Positions 39,922 to 48,352 of a stretch of DNA of 64,000 nt are shown here, piece by piece. Source of the stretch: Nocardia sp. SYP-A9097 (GTDB lineage Bacteria > Actinomycetota > Actinomycetes > Mycobacteriales > Mycobacteriaceae); NCBI RefSeq assembly GCF_009649815.1, contig NZ_WJIC01000016.1, positions 62,001 through 126,000 on the forward strand. Reading direction: 5' to 3'. Position 1 is the stretch's first letter, and every line of letters begins with the position of its first letter. The translations under genes and the position numbers were made by a program. Under the pieces are notes generated by a model. The model did no database searches, was not told the DNA's origin, and saw only the letters and a list, made by a program, of their open reading frames with translations.

Positions 39922-41484
39922 TCAGCCGACTCGCACGAAGTTCGACGCGTATCCGGTCGCGCCGTCGGGGATCTCGCCCACGCGATCGGAGGTCTGTACG
40001 ACACCGTCACCGTCGGTGCTGCGCGCCCAGATGGTGTGCGGGCCGGGGGTGGCGTCCCAGTCGAAGGCCCACTGCCGCCAGGTATCCACCGAGGGTTCGG
40101 CGGCCAGTCGCGCGGGCTGCCACTCGCCATTGTCTATGCGCACTTCGACGGCGCGAATACCACGATGCTGCGCCCAGGCGACACCGGCCACCGTCACCTT
40201 GCCTGCCGCCGGTTTACTGCCCCCGGCGGGGGTGTCGATGCGCGTTCCGGTCTTGATCGGGCCGCGCGCGGACCAGCCGCGCCGGGTCCAATATGCCTGT
40301 GCGCGATCGAATCTCGTGATCTCCAGCTCGGTCACCCATTTGGTCGCCGAGACGTAGCCGTACAGTCCCGGCACCACCAGGCGCGCCGGATAGCCGTGTG
40401 CGGTGGGTAGCGGTTCACCGTTCATACCGACCGCGAGCATGGCATCGCGGCCATCGGTGAGCACCGCCAGCGGGCTGCCCGCGGTGAAGCCGTCGATACT
40501 GCGGGACAACACCATATCGGCGTCGGCATGCGGACCCGCTTCCGCCAGTAGCTCATCGAGCCGGTACCCCAGCCAGCTGGCATTGCCGATGAGGTCACCG
40601 CCGACGGGATTGGAGACACAGGTCAGGGTCACCAGCTTCTCGATGGCCTGCCGGGAGCCGAGATCGGCGTAGGTGATCCGGATTTCGCGATCCACCATGC
40701 CGTGAATGCGCAGCGACCAATCGTCCTTGCTCACCTGCGGGACGGTCAATGCGGTGTCGATCCGGTAGAAGTCGCGGTTCGGCGTGAGATATGAAGCGAG
40801 ACCGGGGATTCGGAGATCCGCCGCCGGATCGACGGCGACCTTCGGCTCGGCCGGTGGCGGCAGTTGCACCTCTGCCCGCTCCCCGGATACATCCCGTCTG
40901 CGCGCGCCGAGAACGCGTCCCACGATTCCGGCCGCCGCGCCCGCGCCGAGCGCGATGCCGATACCGCGCATGACGAGTCGCCGTTCCAGGGCGGTATCCG
41001 AATTCACTTCCGCCGCAGGCTTTTCCGTATCTGTTGCGGATTCTCCTGCCGCATCGAGATCGGTGATGCGGCGAATCAGTGTGCGCAGCACCATGATTCC
41101 CGCACAGGCTCCGAGCAGCGAGGGCAGCGCCCAGGTCCATGAGGCATGCGACCGAGTGACCGCCGCGACCGCCGCGGACAGGCCGAGGGCGGCGAAGAGA
41201 ATGGAACCGATCGGGCGGTGCGCCCGCTCGACCAGTCCCGCGATTCCCGCCGCGATGAGCGCGACCGCACCCATCGAAATGAACAGCACCAGTTTGTCAT
41301 TGGTGCCGAAGGTCTGAATCACCCACTCGCGCACCCCATCCGGGGTGTGATCGACAATCGACGATCCGATCGCCTGCAGGGGTGTGCTGTCCGGGCTGAT
41401 CAGCACCGCGACCAACTCGGCGACCCCGAGGGTCACCGCCGCGGCGGCGATGCCGCCGGCTATCCGTAGTTCACGACCGGCCAC
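39922..41484 (-). CDS. Membrane-anchored molybdopterin-dependent oxidoreductase (sulfite-oxidase family)
   Basis: A 520-residue protein: four or five N-terminal TM helices (residues 1-140), a linker with a short TM (RRLVMRGIGIALGAGAAAGIVG), an exported sulfite-oxidase-like Moco domain (about 230-400) with the molybdenum-ligand Cys in TLTCVSNPVGG, and a C-terminal Ig-like Mo-co dimerisation domain (VTVAGVAWAQHRGIRAVEVRID). It resembles other actinobacterial sulfite-oxidase-type enzymes with a built-in membrane anchor. The electron acceptor and substrate are unknown; sulfite or methionine sulfoxide are family options. GTG start 41484. Single gene. Confidence 0.9.
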   Translation of the reverse strand: MAGRELRIAGGIAAAAVTLGVAELVAVLISPDSTPLQAIGSSIVDHTPDGVREWVIQTFGTNDKLVLFISMGAVALIAAGIAGLVERAHRPIGSILFAALGLSAAVAAVTRSHASWTWALPSLLGACAGIMVLRTLIRRITDLDAAGESATDTEKPAAEVNSDTALERRLVMRGIGIALGAGAAAGIVGRVLGARRRDVSGERAEVQLPPPAEPKVAVDPAADLRIPGLASYLTPNRDFYRIDTALTVPQVSKDDWSLRIHGMVDREIRITYADLGSRQAIEKLVTLTCVSNPVGGDLIGNASWLGYRLDELLAEAGPHADADMVLSRSIDGFTAGSPLAVLTDGRDAMLAVGMNGEPLPTAHGYPARLVVPGLYGYVSATKWVTELEITRFDRAQAYWTRRGWSARGPIKTGTRIDTPAGGSKPAAGKVTVAGVAWAQHRGIRAVEVRIDNGEWQPARLAAEPSVDTWRQWAFDWDATPGPHTIWARSTDGDGVVQTSDRVGEIPDGATGYASNFVRVG

Positions 41485-41560
41485 GAATCCGACCCTACTG
41501 CCCGGATCGGCCCGTGCACCTGCGGCGGGAATGACATTCCGGTGACATCGCCCGGGCGGA

Positions 41561-41971
41561 CTACCCCATGCCGAAACTGATCAGCCACGGCACCGAGTAT
41601 TTGTCGGTGACCATGGCGAAAGACTCGGCGAATTGGGTTTTGCCCAGCGGAATGTCCACTTTTCCGCTCGTGGACAGGGCCTCGAAGACTCGTTCGGCCT
41701 CGGCCGCGGAGTCCACGACCAGGTTGACCATCTGTGCCCGGTTCCCGGTCTCGACCGGTTCGGGGGAATCCATTCCGGTCAGGGCGCTCTCCGCGGTGAG
41801 CGGCAGCGACGCGTAGGCGATCCAGGTCTTGACGGCGTCGGGCACGCGTTCGCTGCCCTCCATCTCACCGAATCGGGAGAGCATCAGCTCCCCGCCGAAG
41901 ACGGACTGGTAGAAGTGGAACGACTCTTCGGCATTCCCGTTGAAAACTAGACACGGATTCACAGACGGCAT
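41561..41971 (-). CDS. PhnB-like VOC protein (3-demethylubiquinone-9 3-methyltransferase-like)
   Basis: A 136-residue PhnB-type VOC protein: VNPCLVFNGNAEESFHFYQSVFGG at the start and a C-terminal DKYSVPWLISFG. The family is widespread and of unclear function. ATG 41971 is used, with GAGGAGG-like sequence just upstream (rc of 41974-41982). Single gene. Confidence 0.87.
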   Translation of the reverse strand: MPSVNPCLVFNGNAEESFHFYQSVFGGELMLSRFGEMEGSERVPDAVKTWIAYASLPLTAESALTGMDSPEPVETGNRAQMVNLVVDSAAEAERVFEALSTSGKVDIPLGKTQFAESFAMVTDKYSVPWLISFGMG

Positions 41972-42070
41972 GTCTGCCTCCTCGATCGATTCCCTGTGGA
42001 TGGGCGATCGGCCATCCACGGATTGAGACGACCGGCCGCCGGGAAATTCATCGGCACACACGACAAAGGA

Positions 42071-42099
42071 CGCTATCGGCGAATTATCCGCCGATAGCG
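42071..42099 (-). terminator. Terminator of fadD15
   Basis: A perfect 11-bp stem (CGCTATCGGCG at 42071-42081 with 42089-42099), a 7-nt loop, and on the minus strand a following TCCTTTGTC. It lies 15 nt beyond the fadD15 stop. Confidence 0.75.
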
Positions 42100-42113
42100 C
42101 CCTTCCGAGGGTT

Positions 42114-43922
42114 TTACGAGTAGATCGCGTCCACGTCCACGGCGTACTGCTTCATGACCACATTGCGCTTGAGCGACAGCTTCGGGGTGAGCTCGCCGCC
42201 CTCCTGGGTCCAGTCGACCGGCAGGATACGAATCTTCTTGATGGCCTCCGCATGCGAGACCAGCTTGTTGGTGGCGGCCACGGCCTCATTGATATCGGCG
42301 ACCAGCGCCGGGTTCTCGATGAGGTGTTCCATGCTGATATCGGCCGGAATGTTGTTGCGCTCCTTCCACTTCGGGAGCGTCTCCTGGTCGAGGGTGATGA
42401 GCGCGCCGATGAAGGGCTGTCCGTCGCCGACCACCATGACCTGGCTGATCAGCGGGTGCTGGCGCAGCGAATCCTCGAGCATGGCCGGGGAGACGTTCTT
42501 ACCGCCCGCGGTGACCAGGATTTCCTTCTTGCGGCCGACGATGGAGATGAAGCCCTGTTCGTCGATGGCGCCGAGGTCACCGGTCTTGAACCAGCCGTCG
42601 GCGTCGAACGCGTCGGCGGTGGCTTCCGGGTTCTTCCAGTAACCGGCGAACACCACGGGCCCGCGGATGAGCAGTTCGCCGTCATCGGCGACCTTGGCGC
42701 CGTGACCGGGCAGCGGGCGGCCGACCGAGCCGACCTTGATGTGCTCGGGGGTGTTCACGCTGACGGCGGCGGTGGACTCGGTCAGACCGTAGCCCTCGTA
42801 GATGATGACGCCCGCGCCGCGGAAGTAGTGGCCCAGGCGCGCGCCGAGCGGGCCGCCACCGGAGACCGCAGACAGGCACTGCCCGCCCATGGCCTCGCGC
42901 AGCTTGCTGAACACCAGCTTGTCGAAGACGGTGTGCTTGAGCCTGAGGACCAGCCCGGGTCCGCCGTTCTGCAGCGACTGGCTGTATTCGATGGCGACCT
43001 CGGTCGCGTAGTCGAAGATCTTGCCCTTGCCGCCGTCGTGCGCCTTCTGCTTGGCGCCGTTGAAGACCTTCTCGAAGACGCGCGGTACCGAGAGGATGAA
43101 GTCCGGCTTGTACCGGCCGAACTGCTCTACGAGGGTGGACCAGTCGGCGGTGTGCGCGACGGTGACACCGGCATCGAACGCGGCGAGCGCGACCGCGCGG
43201 GCGAAGACGTGCGCCAGCGGCAGGAACAGCAGCGAGCGGTTGCCCGGTACCAGCGAGTCGCGCATGATGTCGCGGTCGGCGGCCGACTCGGCGTACAGGT
43301 TGGAGTGCGAGAGCATGACGCCCTTGGGCCGACCCGTGGTGCCGGAGGTGTAGATCAGGGTCGCCGGGGAGGATGCCTTCACCTGGACCCGACGCTCGTG
43401 CACGACACTGTCGTCGAGGCTCGCGCCGCGCGCGACAAGATCGGAGATGGCGCCGGTGCCCTTTTCCTGAGCGTCGACCTGGAGCACCTCGTTCAGATCA
43501 TCAAGTCCGCCTTCGATTTCGGCGATGGTGGCGCGCTGCTTCTCGTTCTGCACCACGATCAGCTTGGTGGCGGAGTCGGAGAGAATCCAGCGCACCTGCT
43601 CGGCCGAGGAGCTGTCGAAGATCGCGACCGTGCAGCCGCCGGCGGCCCAGATGGCGAAGTCCAGTACGACCCACTCGTAGGAGGTGGCGGCCATGATGGC
43701 CACCCGGTCTCCGAGTTCGATTCCCGAGGCGACCAGGCCCTTGGCCACGCCCGTCACGGCCTTCGCGAACTCGGCCGCCGTGACGTCGTTCCAGCCGCCC
43801 TTACCATCCGGAGTGTTGAAGACGACCAGGTCGGGGGTCTTCTCAGCATGCCGGAACGCACTGTCCGACATATTGGCGTTCTCGGGGATGGTGTAGGTAG
43901 CCGGGACTTCGAACTCTCGCAT
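42114..43922 (-). CDS. fadD15: Long-chain fatty acid-CoA ligase (FadD15-like)
   Basis: A complete 602-residue long-chain acyl-CoA synthetase that closely follows mycobacterial FadD15 throughout. P-loop YTSGTTGRPKG, A5 YEGYGLTEST, TGD ribose site in FKTGDLGAID, hinge GRKKEILVTAGGKNVSP, and a C-terminal lid with ELTPKLSLKRN. It activates fatty acids to acyl-CoA. The intact motifs contrast with the decayed synthetase at 19231. GAAGGGCAG precedes ATG 43922. Single gene with its own terminator. Confidence 0.92.
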   Translation of the reverse strand: MREFEVPATYTIPENANMSDSAFRHAEKTPDLVVFNTPDGKGGWNDVTAAEFAKAVTGVAKGLVASGIELGDRVAIMAATSYEWVVLDFAIWAAGGCTVAIFDSSSAEQVRWILSDSATKLIVVQNEKQRATIAEIEGGLDDLNEVLQVDAQEKGTGAISDLVARGASLDDSVVHERRVQVKASSPATLIYTSGTTGRPKGVMLSHSNLYAESAADRDIMRDSLVPGNRSLLFLPLAHVFARAVALAAFDAGVTVAHTADWSTLVEQFGRYKPDFILSVPRVFEKVFNGAKQKAHDGGKGKIFDYATEVAIEYSQSLQNGGPGLVLRLKHTVFDKLVFSKLREAMGGQCLSAVSGGGPLGARLGHYFRGAGVIIYEGYGLTESTAAVSVNTPEHIKVGSVGRPLPGHGAKVADDGELLIRGPVVFAGYWKNPEATADAFDADGWFKTGDLGAIDEQGFISIVGRKKEILVTAGGKNVSPAMLEDSLRQHPLISQVMVVGDGQPFIGALITLDQETLPKWKERNNIPADISMEHLIENPALVADINEAVAATNKLVSHAEAIKKIRILPVDWTQEGGELTPKLSLKRNVVMKQYAVDVDAIYS

Positions 43923-44046
43923 CGCTGCCCTTCCACAGTGGGTTTACTCGCGGGTAATTTACGCCACGCTTACATGTCACACCCGGCAGCCCGTCCGAAC
44001 AGGTTCCAATCGCCTGTTCGAACGGGCTCCACAATCGGTTCTACCC

Positions 44047-44961
44047 CTATCCTATGGATCGGGTTTGCGCAGGTCGAAGAGCCTGCCGCAGGAACTCACC
44101 GAGTTCGCGGGTGATCGCGGCGGCCGGAGCAACCAGGGCCGCCTGCAATTGGGACACGTGCCAGAGGCCGTCGGTCTCGGTGAACCGGGTTTCGACGCCC
44201 GCCGCGCGGAGCTTGGCGACCAATCGCGTGCACTGGTCGTGGAGCAGTTCACCCTTGTCGGCCTGCACATACGTGGGCGGCAGTCCGTGCATAGCGGCGA
44301 GCAGCGGCGCGTAACCGACATCGAGACCGTCACCGCCGCCGAGATAGGCGGCCGCGCAGGCCCGCGACCACGGCTTGTTGATGACCAGATCGCGGGTGCG
44401 CTCCGGAATCTCATTGGGATCGCCCCACGGCGCGATGAGACCCAGCGCCGCCGGAGCCAAGCCGTGCTTGTCCCGCAACCGGATGGCGAGCGCGAGCGCG
44501 AGCCCGCCACCGGCCGAATCACCGGCCACCGCAATGCGTTCGGGCTGATAGCCGAAGGCGATGAGCTCCAGGAACGCCGCCTCGGCATCGTCCAGGGCAG
44601 CCGGGAACGAATGCTCGGGAGCCAGGCGGTAGTCGAGAACCTGTACCGGACAACCGGTTTCACGCGCCAGGAATCCGGCGATAGGACGATGGGTGGCGGG
44701 TGAGCCGACCGTATAACCGCCACCGTGCAGGTAGAGCACTGTGGCGGTGTCGGTCGCCGGGCCGGCGGTGACCCGCTCGGCCGGACGCCCACCGAGGCGG
44801 ATCCGCTCGGCGTGCGTACCGCGTGGCGCGCCCTGCGCGGGTGCGCCCAGATCCATCAGCGCGCGCTGCACCGTGAAGGGCAGACGCTTGTTGAGCATGA
44901 CCCGGAATATCGGATGGAGCACCGCGCGCGCGAAGGGCAACGGCAGATTCAGCTGTGGCAT
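44047..44961 (-). CDS. Alpha/beta hydrolase fold-3 esterase (LipR-like, HSL family)
   Basis: A 304-residue hormone-sensitive-lipase-family esterase: oxyanion motif LYLHGGGYTVGSP, nucleophile VAGDSAGGG, and a C-terminal acid/His region (ETDGLWHVSQ). It is the third gene of a minus-strand operon after a BVMO and an SDR, with GAGGA 8 nt upstream of ATG 44961 and 11 nt from the SDR stop. In mycobacteria, LipR and SadH accompany MymA in the same way. It could hydrolyse the ester formed by the BVMO (inference). Confidence 0.9.
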   Translation of the reverse strand: MPQLNLPLPFARAVLHPIFRVMLNKRLPFTVQRALMDLGAPAQGAPRGTHAERIRLGGRPAERVTAGPATDTATVLYLHGGGYTVGSPATHRPIAGFLARETGCPVQVLDYRLAPEHSFPAALDDAEAAFLELIAFGYQPERIAVAGDSAGGGLALALAIRLRDKHGLAPAALGLIAPWGDPNEIPERTRDLVINKPWSRACAAAYLGGGDGLDVGYAPLLAAMHGLPPTYVQADKGELLHDQCTRLVAKLRAAGVETRFTETDGLWHVSQLQAALVAPAAAITRELGEFLRQALRPAQTRSIG

Positions 44962-44972
44962 AACCAATTTCC

Positions 44973-45812
44973 TCAGGGCAGGAAGCGCTTCTGCACGGTC
45001 GCGGCAATGCGCTGATAGTACGAACCGGTGCTGCGCACGAACAGGTCCAGGAGTTTGGCCTCCCATCCGATCAGCACTCGGCCGTGACCGCGCGCCACGC
45101 CTTCGGTAATGGTCTGGGCGGCCATCTCCGGGGTGTGCATGGCGAGCTTGGAGTCGAAGAGGCTGGCCAGGTTCTGCTGGTTCAAGCCCTCGGAGACGGT
45201 GGCATTGCGGGCCACGGCGGTCTGGATGCCACCGGGGTGCACGCAGGTGACCTCGACGGGCTTACCGCTCATGATCATTTCCTGGCGCAGTGCCTCGGTG
45301 AAGCCGCGCACCGCGAATTTGGCTGCGTTGTAGGCGCTCTGGCCGGGGACGGCGATGAGGCCGAAGAGGCTGGAGATATTCACGACATGGCCCGCGCCGG
45401 ATTCGATCAGGTACGGCAGGAAAGCCTTGGTGCCGTTGACGACTCCGTAGAAGTCGACATCCATGATCCGGTCGATGTCCTTGAACGCGGTGTCCAGTAC
45501 ATCGCCGTGGTGCGCGATTCCGGCATTGTTGTAGATCTGGTTGACCTTGCCGAAATACTTCTTGACCTCGTCGGCGTAGCGCAGAACCGCTTCCCGTTCA
45601 GCCACATTCAGCCGATCGGATTTGATCTGCACGCCGTACTTCTCGCACAGCCGCACCGTCTCGGCGAGCCCGTCGGTGTCGATATCGGACAGCGCGAGCT
45701 TCGCGCCGCGCCGGGCCAGATTCAGCGCCAGCGCGCGGCCGATGCCCGAGCCGGCGCCGGTGATTACGCAGACCTTGTCCCTGAAGTAAGCATCGTTGCT
45801 CACGGTTACCAC
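44973..45812 (-). CDS. Short-chain dehydrogenase/reductase (SadH-like)
   Basis: A 279-residue classical SDR: cofactor motif ITGAGSGIGRA, NNAG, catalytic Ser in NISSLFG, and YNAAK with catalytic Tyr and Lys. The C-terminal extension (KRFLP end) matches the mycobacterial SadH group. It is the second gene of the operon, 27 nt after the BVMO stop. GTG 45812 is used; GTG 45803 (preceded by AAAGTGG) is an alternative three codons shorter. It could supply the ketone for the monooxygenase or reduce its product (inference). Confidence 0.92.
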   Translation of the reverse strand: MVTVSNDAYFRDKVCVITGAGSGIGRALALNLARRGAKLALSDIDTDGLAETVRLCEKYGVQIKSDRLNVAEREAVLRYADEVKKYFGKVNQIYNNAGIAHHGDVLDTAFKDIDRIMDVDFYGVVNGTKAFLPYLIESGAGHVVNISSLFGLIAVPGQSAYNAAKFAVRGFTEALRQEMIMSGKPVEVTCVHPGGIQTAVARNATVSEGLNQQNLASLFDSKLAMHTPEMAAQTITEGVARGHGRVLIGWEAKLLDLFVRSTGSYYQRIAATVQKRFLP

Positions 45813-45839
45813 TTTCGATTGGTCGGGCCCTGCCGGGAA

Positions 45840-47357
45840 TTACGCGGCCGACCGGGCGGAAGTTGAAGTCTCGTAGGCGGATACATCGAACTTCTCGAGC
45901 AGACTGCGGAACCGGAAGGTGAAGTCCGGCCAGAGCGTGGTGTTGTTGCCATGCTTGTCGAGGTACCAGGAGGCGCAGCCGCCGGTATTCCAGACCGCAC
46001 CGGTCAGCTTCTGCTGCAATTCGACGTTGTACTCGTCCTGTACATCCTTGCGTACCTCGATGGTGCGCAGGCGGAGGAGGTCGATGGTGGCCACCGCGTC
46101 GGCGATGTAATTGATCTGCGATTCGATCATGTACACCATCGAGGTGTGGCCCAGGCCGACATTCGGGCCGAGCATGAAGAACATATTCGGGTAGTTGTTG
46201 ATGGCCGAACCCTTGTAGCCCTGCTGGCCGATGGCGTCGAAGACCTCGGAGAGGGTGCGGCCGTCACGACCCGAAATGGTGTCGTACGCGGGCGAATCGG
46301 TGACATGGAAGCCGGTCGCGACAATGATCGCGTCCACTTCGCGCTCGACACCGTCCTTGGTGACGACGGAGTTGCCGCGAATCTCCTGGATACCTTCGGT
46401 GACCAGGTCGACATTGTCGCGGCCCAGCGCCGGGTAGTACTCGTTCGAGATGAGCATGCGCTTGCAGCCGATGCGGAAGTTCGGGGTGACCTTGGCGCGC
46501 AGTTCCGGATCCTTGACCTCGATGCGCAGCTTGGCGCGCGCCACGGTCTCCAGGAGCTTCATGGCGGGCGGGAATTTGGCCAGGCCGACCACCTGGGTCT
46601 CACGCGCGGCGTAGATGGCGGCGCGGGAGAGCGCCTGCAGGCCCGGAATGTGTTTGAAGGCAAGTTTTTCCGGCAGCAGGTAGGGCCGGTCCGCGCGCGG
46701 CAGCAGCCACGGGGCGGTGCGCTGGTACACGTCCAGGTGCGCGACCTGCTTGGCGATGCTCGGCACGATCTGAATGGCGGAGGCCCCGGTGCCGATGACG
46801 GCGACGCGCTTACCGGTCAGATCGGAGTCGTGGTTCCAGCGCGCGGAGTGGAAGATCTCGCCCCGGAAGTTGTTGATGCCCTTGATATCCGGCAGGTTCG
46901 GCTCACATAGCGCGCCGACGGCGGAGACCAGGATATCGGCAGTGAACTCGCCCTGGCTGGTCTGGATCTCCCAGCGGGCGGTCTCGCCGTTCCACTGCGC
47001 GCCGGTCATATCGCAGTCGAAGATGTGCTTGTCGCGCACGTCGTATTCGGCGGCGACGGATTGGATGTAGCGCTGGATCTCCGGCTGTTTGGAGAACGAG
47101 CGCGACCAGTCCGGGTTCAGCGCGAAGGAGTACGAGTACAGCTGCGAGGGCACATCGCAGGCCGCGCCGGGATAGGTGTTGTCGCGCCAGGTGCCGCCGA
47201 CATCATTGCCGCGCTCGAGCACGAGATAATCCTGGCGGCCCTGCTGGCTCAGCCGGATCGCCAGCCCGAGGCCGGAGAATCCGCTGCCGACGATGATGAT
47301 GCGGGAGTGCCGGGCTGGCCGGGCGTCGACAGCTTTGTCTGTAACCTTGCGACTCAT
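45840..47357 (-). CDS. FAD/NADPH flavin monooxygenase (BVMO, MymA/EthA-like)
   Basis: A 505-residue class B flavin monooxygenase: FAD motif IIVGSGFSGLG, the Baeyer-Villiger fingerprint in FRGEIFHSARW, NADPH motif VAVIGTGASA, and the late ATGFH segment. MymA and EthA of mycobacteria belong here; they oxidise ketones or thioamide prodrugs. The gene heads the BVMO-SDR-esterase operon and is divergent from a TetR gene, with a tandem operator in between. The physiological ketone is unknown; the MymA parallel suggests envelope lipid metabolism. Confidence 0.92.
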   Translation of the reverse strand: MSRKVTDKAVDARPARHSRIIIVGSGFSGLGLAIRLSQQGRQDYLVLERGNDVGGTWRDNTYPGAACDVPSQLYSYSFALNPDWSRSFSKQPEIQRYIQSVAAEYDVRDKHIFDCDMTGAQWNGETARWEIQTSQGEFTADILVSAVGALCEPNLPDIKGINNFRGEIFHSARWNHDSDLTGKRVAVIGTGASAIQIVPSIAKQVAHLDVYQRTAPWLLPRADRPYLLPEKLAFKHIPGLQALSRAAIYAARETQVVGLAKFPPAMKLLETVARAKLRIEVKDPELRAKVTPNFRIGCKRMLISNEYYPALGRDNVDLVTEGIQEIRGNSVVTKDGVEREVDAIIVATGFHVTDSPAYDTISGRDGRTLSEVFDAIGQQGYKGSAINNYPNMFFMLGPNVGLGHTSMVYMIESQINYIADAVATIDLLRLRTIEVRKDVQDEYNVELQQKLTGAVWNTGGCASWYLDKHGNNTTLWPDFTFRFRSLLEKFDVSAYETSTSARSAA

Positions 47358-47376
47358 ATACCCGAGCGTAGGGTCT

Positions 47377-47415
47377 TATTGAGTACGAGTCAATAGTATT
47401 GACTCACGTTCAGTA
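47377..47415. promoter_or_regulatory. Tandem double operator between BVMO operon and TetR gene
   Basis: Box 1 TATTGA-N7-TCAATA (47377-47395) and box 2 TATTGA-N7-TCAGTA (47397-47415) repeat with an exact 20-bp period. Box 2 touches the -10 box (TAGGAT, 47414-47419) of the TetR gene, and box 1 covers the region just upstream of the BVMO start. This is a strong candidate for the TetR binding site controlling both directions. Confidence 0.8.
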
Positions 47416-47419
47416 GGAT
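47414..47419 (+). promoter_or_regulatory. -10 box TAGGAT, leaderless start of the TetR gene
   Basis: TAGGAT then TGTGCC then GTG 47426: exactly 6 nt between box and start codon. It overlaps the second operator box, so repressor binding would block the promoter. Confidence 0.6.
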
Positions 47420-47425
47420 TGTGCC

Positions 47426-48067
47426 GTGACCGAAGGAGCCAGCGTGAGCAAGCCGGACGCCGGAGCCAAGCGCACCCGGCTCAGCCCCGACGAACGCCGT
47501 CAGCAGCTGATCACCTTAGGCGCCCGCATGCTGCGCGAACGTCCACTGGAGGACGTTTCGGTCAGCGATATCGCCGAGCAGGCGGGCATCTCGCACGGCC
47601 TGCTCTTCCACTACTTCCCCACCCTGCAGGACTTCCATCTCGCGATCATCGCGTACGCCAATGCCGAACTATTGGCCCGCACCACCCCCAATCCCGCACT
47701 GCCACTACCGGATATGCTGCGCGACTCCATCCAGCGCTACGTCGATTACGTGGACGAGAACCGCACCTCCTATATGGCGCTGCTGCGCGGCCCCGTCAGC
47801 GCCAGCCCCGAACTCGTCGCCATGGTGAACGCCCACCGCCTCGCCCAGGTGCAGCGCATTCTCGCCGAATCCCCCATCCCAGTGACGGATTCGGGTATGC
47901 CCCGGCTCACCCTCGCCGTGCGGGGCTGGATCGCCTTCGTGGAGGAGACCACCCTCACCTGGCTGCGCGAAGCCCCCATCCCCCGCGAAGCCCTTATCGA
48001 CCTGCTCGTCGACTCCCTGCCCGCCCTCGCGCTCAACTCCACCCTCGCCGACGCCCTGCGCGACTGA
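47426..48067 (+). CDS. TetR-family transcriptional regulator
   Basis: A 213-residue TetR repressor with the HTH in DVSVSDIAEQAGISHGLLFHYFPTLQDFHLAII (about 40-75) and a helical ligand domain. GTG 47426 is leaderless-type; GTG 47444 is a shorter option. It is divergent from the BVMO-SDR-esterase operon with two tandem 19-bp boxes in the 68-bp gap, so it most likely represses that operon and itself. The inducer may be a ketone or fatty-acid-like molecule, as for EthR (inference). Confidence 0.93.
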   Translation: MTEGASVSKPDAGAKRTRLSPDERRQQLITLGARMLRERPLEDVSVSDIAEQAGISHGLLFHYFPTLQDFHLAIIAYANAELLARTTPNPALPLPDMLRDSIQRYVDYVDENRTSYMALLRGPVSASPELVAMVNAHRLAQVQRILAESPIPVTDSGMPRLTLAVRGWIAFVEETTLTWLREAPIPREALIDLLVDSLPALALNSTLADALRD

Positions 48068-48248
48068 CCGCGAAGTCGAGCACCGGCGCGAGGGCCGGCT
48101 CTTCGATTGCGCGGCAGGTGATTTCGGGCCGGTACCCGGTAACCGCCGCGGTCATGAGCGCGGCGGCGAGCGGACTGTGCACGCGGGTCAGGGTCAGGTA
48201 GAGCTGCTCGGCCGCGGTCCATCCGTATTCCTGCTCGGATGTCGACAT
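48033..48248 (-). CDS. Small protein overlapping the TetR gene end
   Basis: A 71-residue protein (MSTSEQEYGWTAAEQLYLT...) with no recognised family. Support comes from a good ribosome site, GGGAGG 6 nt before ATG 48248. It ends inside the last 35 nt of the convergent TetR gene, an unusual overlap for a real gene. The C-terminus is basic (SRAGRRRG). Treat as a probable but unproven gene. Confidence 0.5.
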   Translation of the reverse strand: MSTSEQEYGWTAAEQLYLTLTRVHSPLAAALMTAAVTGYRPEITCRAIEEPALAPVLDFAVSRAGRRRGWS

Positions 48249-48352
48249 CGGTGTCCTCCCGTGAGTCCATGAATCGAGACCACGAGCGTGCCACCGGCGC
48301 GACGGTGCCCGCGCCTGAAAAATCCGGCCCCGGCGAAGATTTCAGCGAATTC

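Noticed and set aside
42252..44114. 620-codon frame antisense to fadD15
   Set aside because: Same cause: high GC at third positions removes stops on the opposite strand. The product has no recognisable domain.
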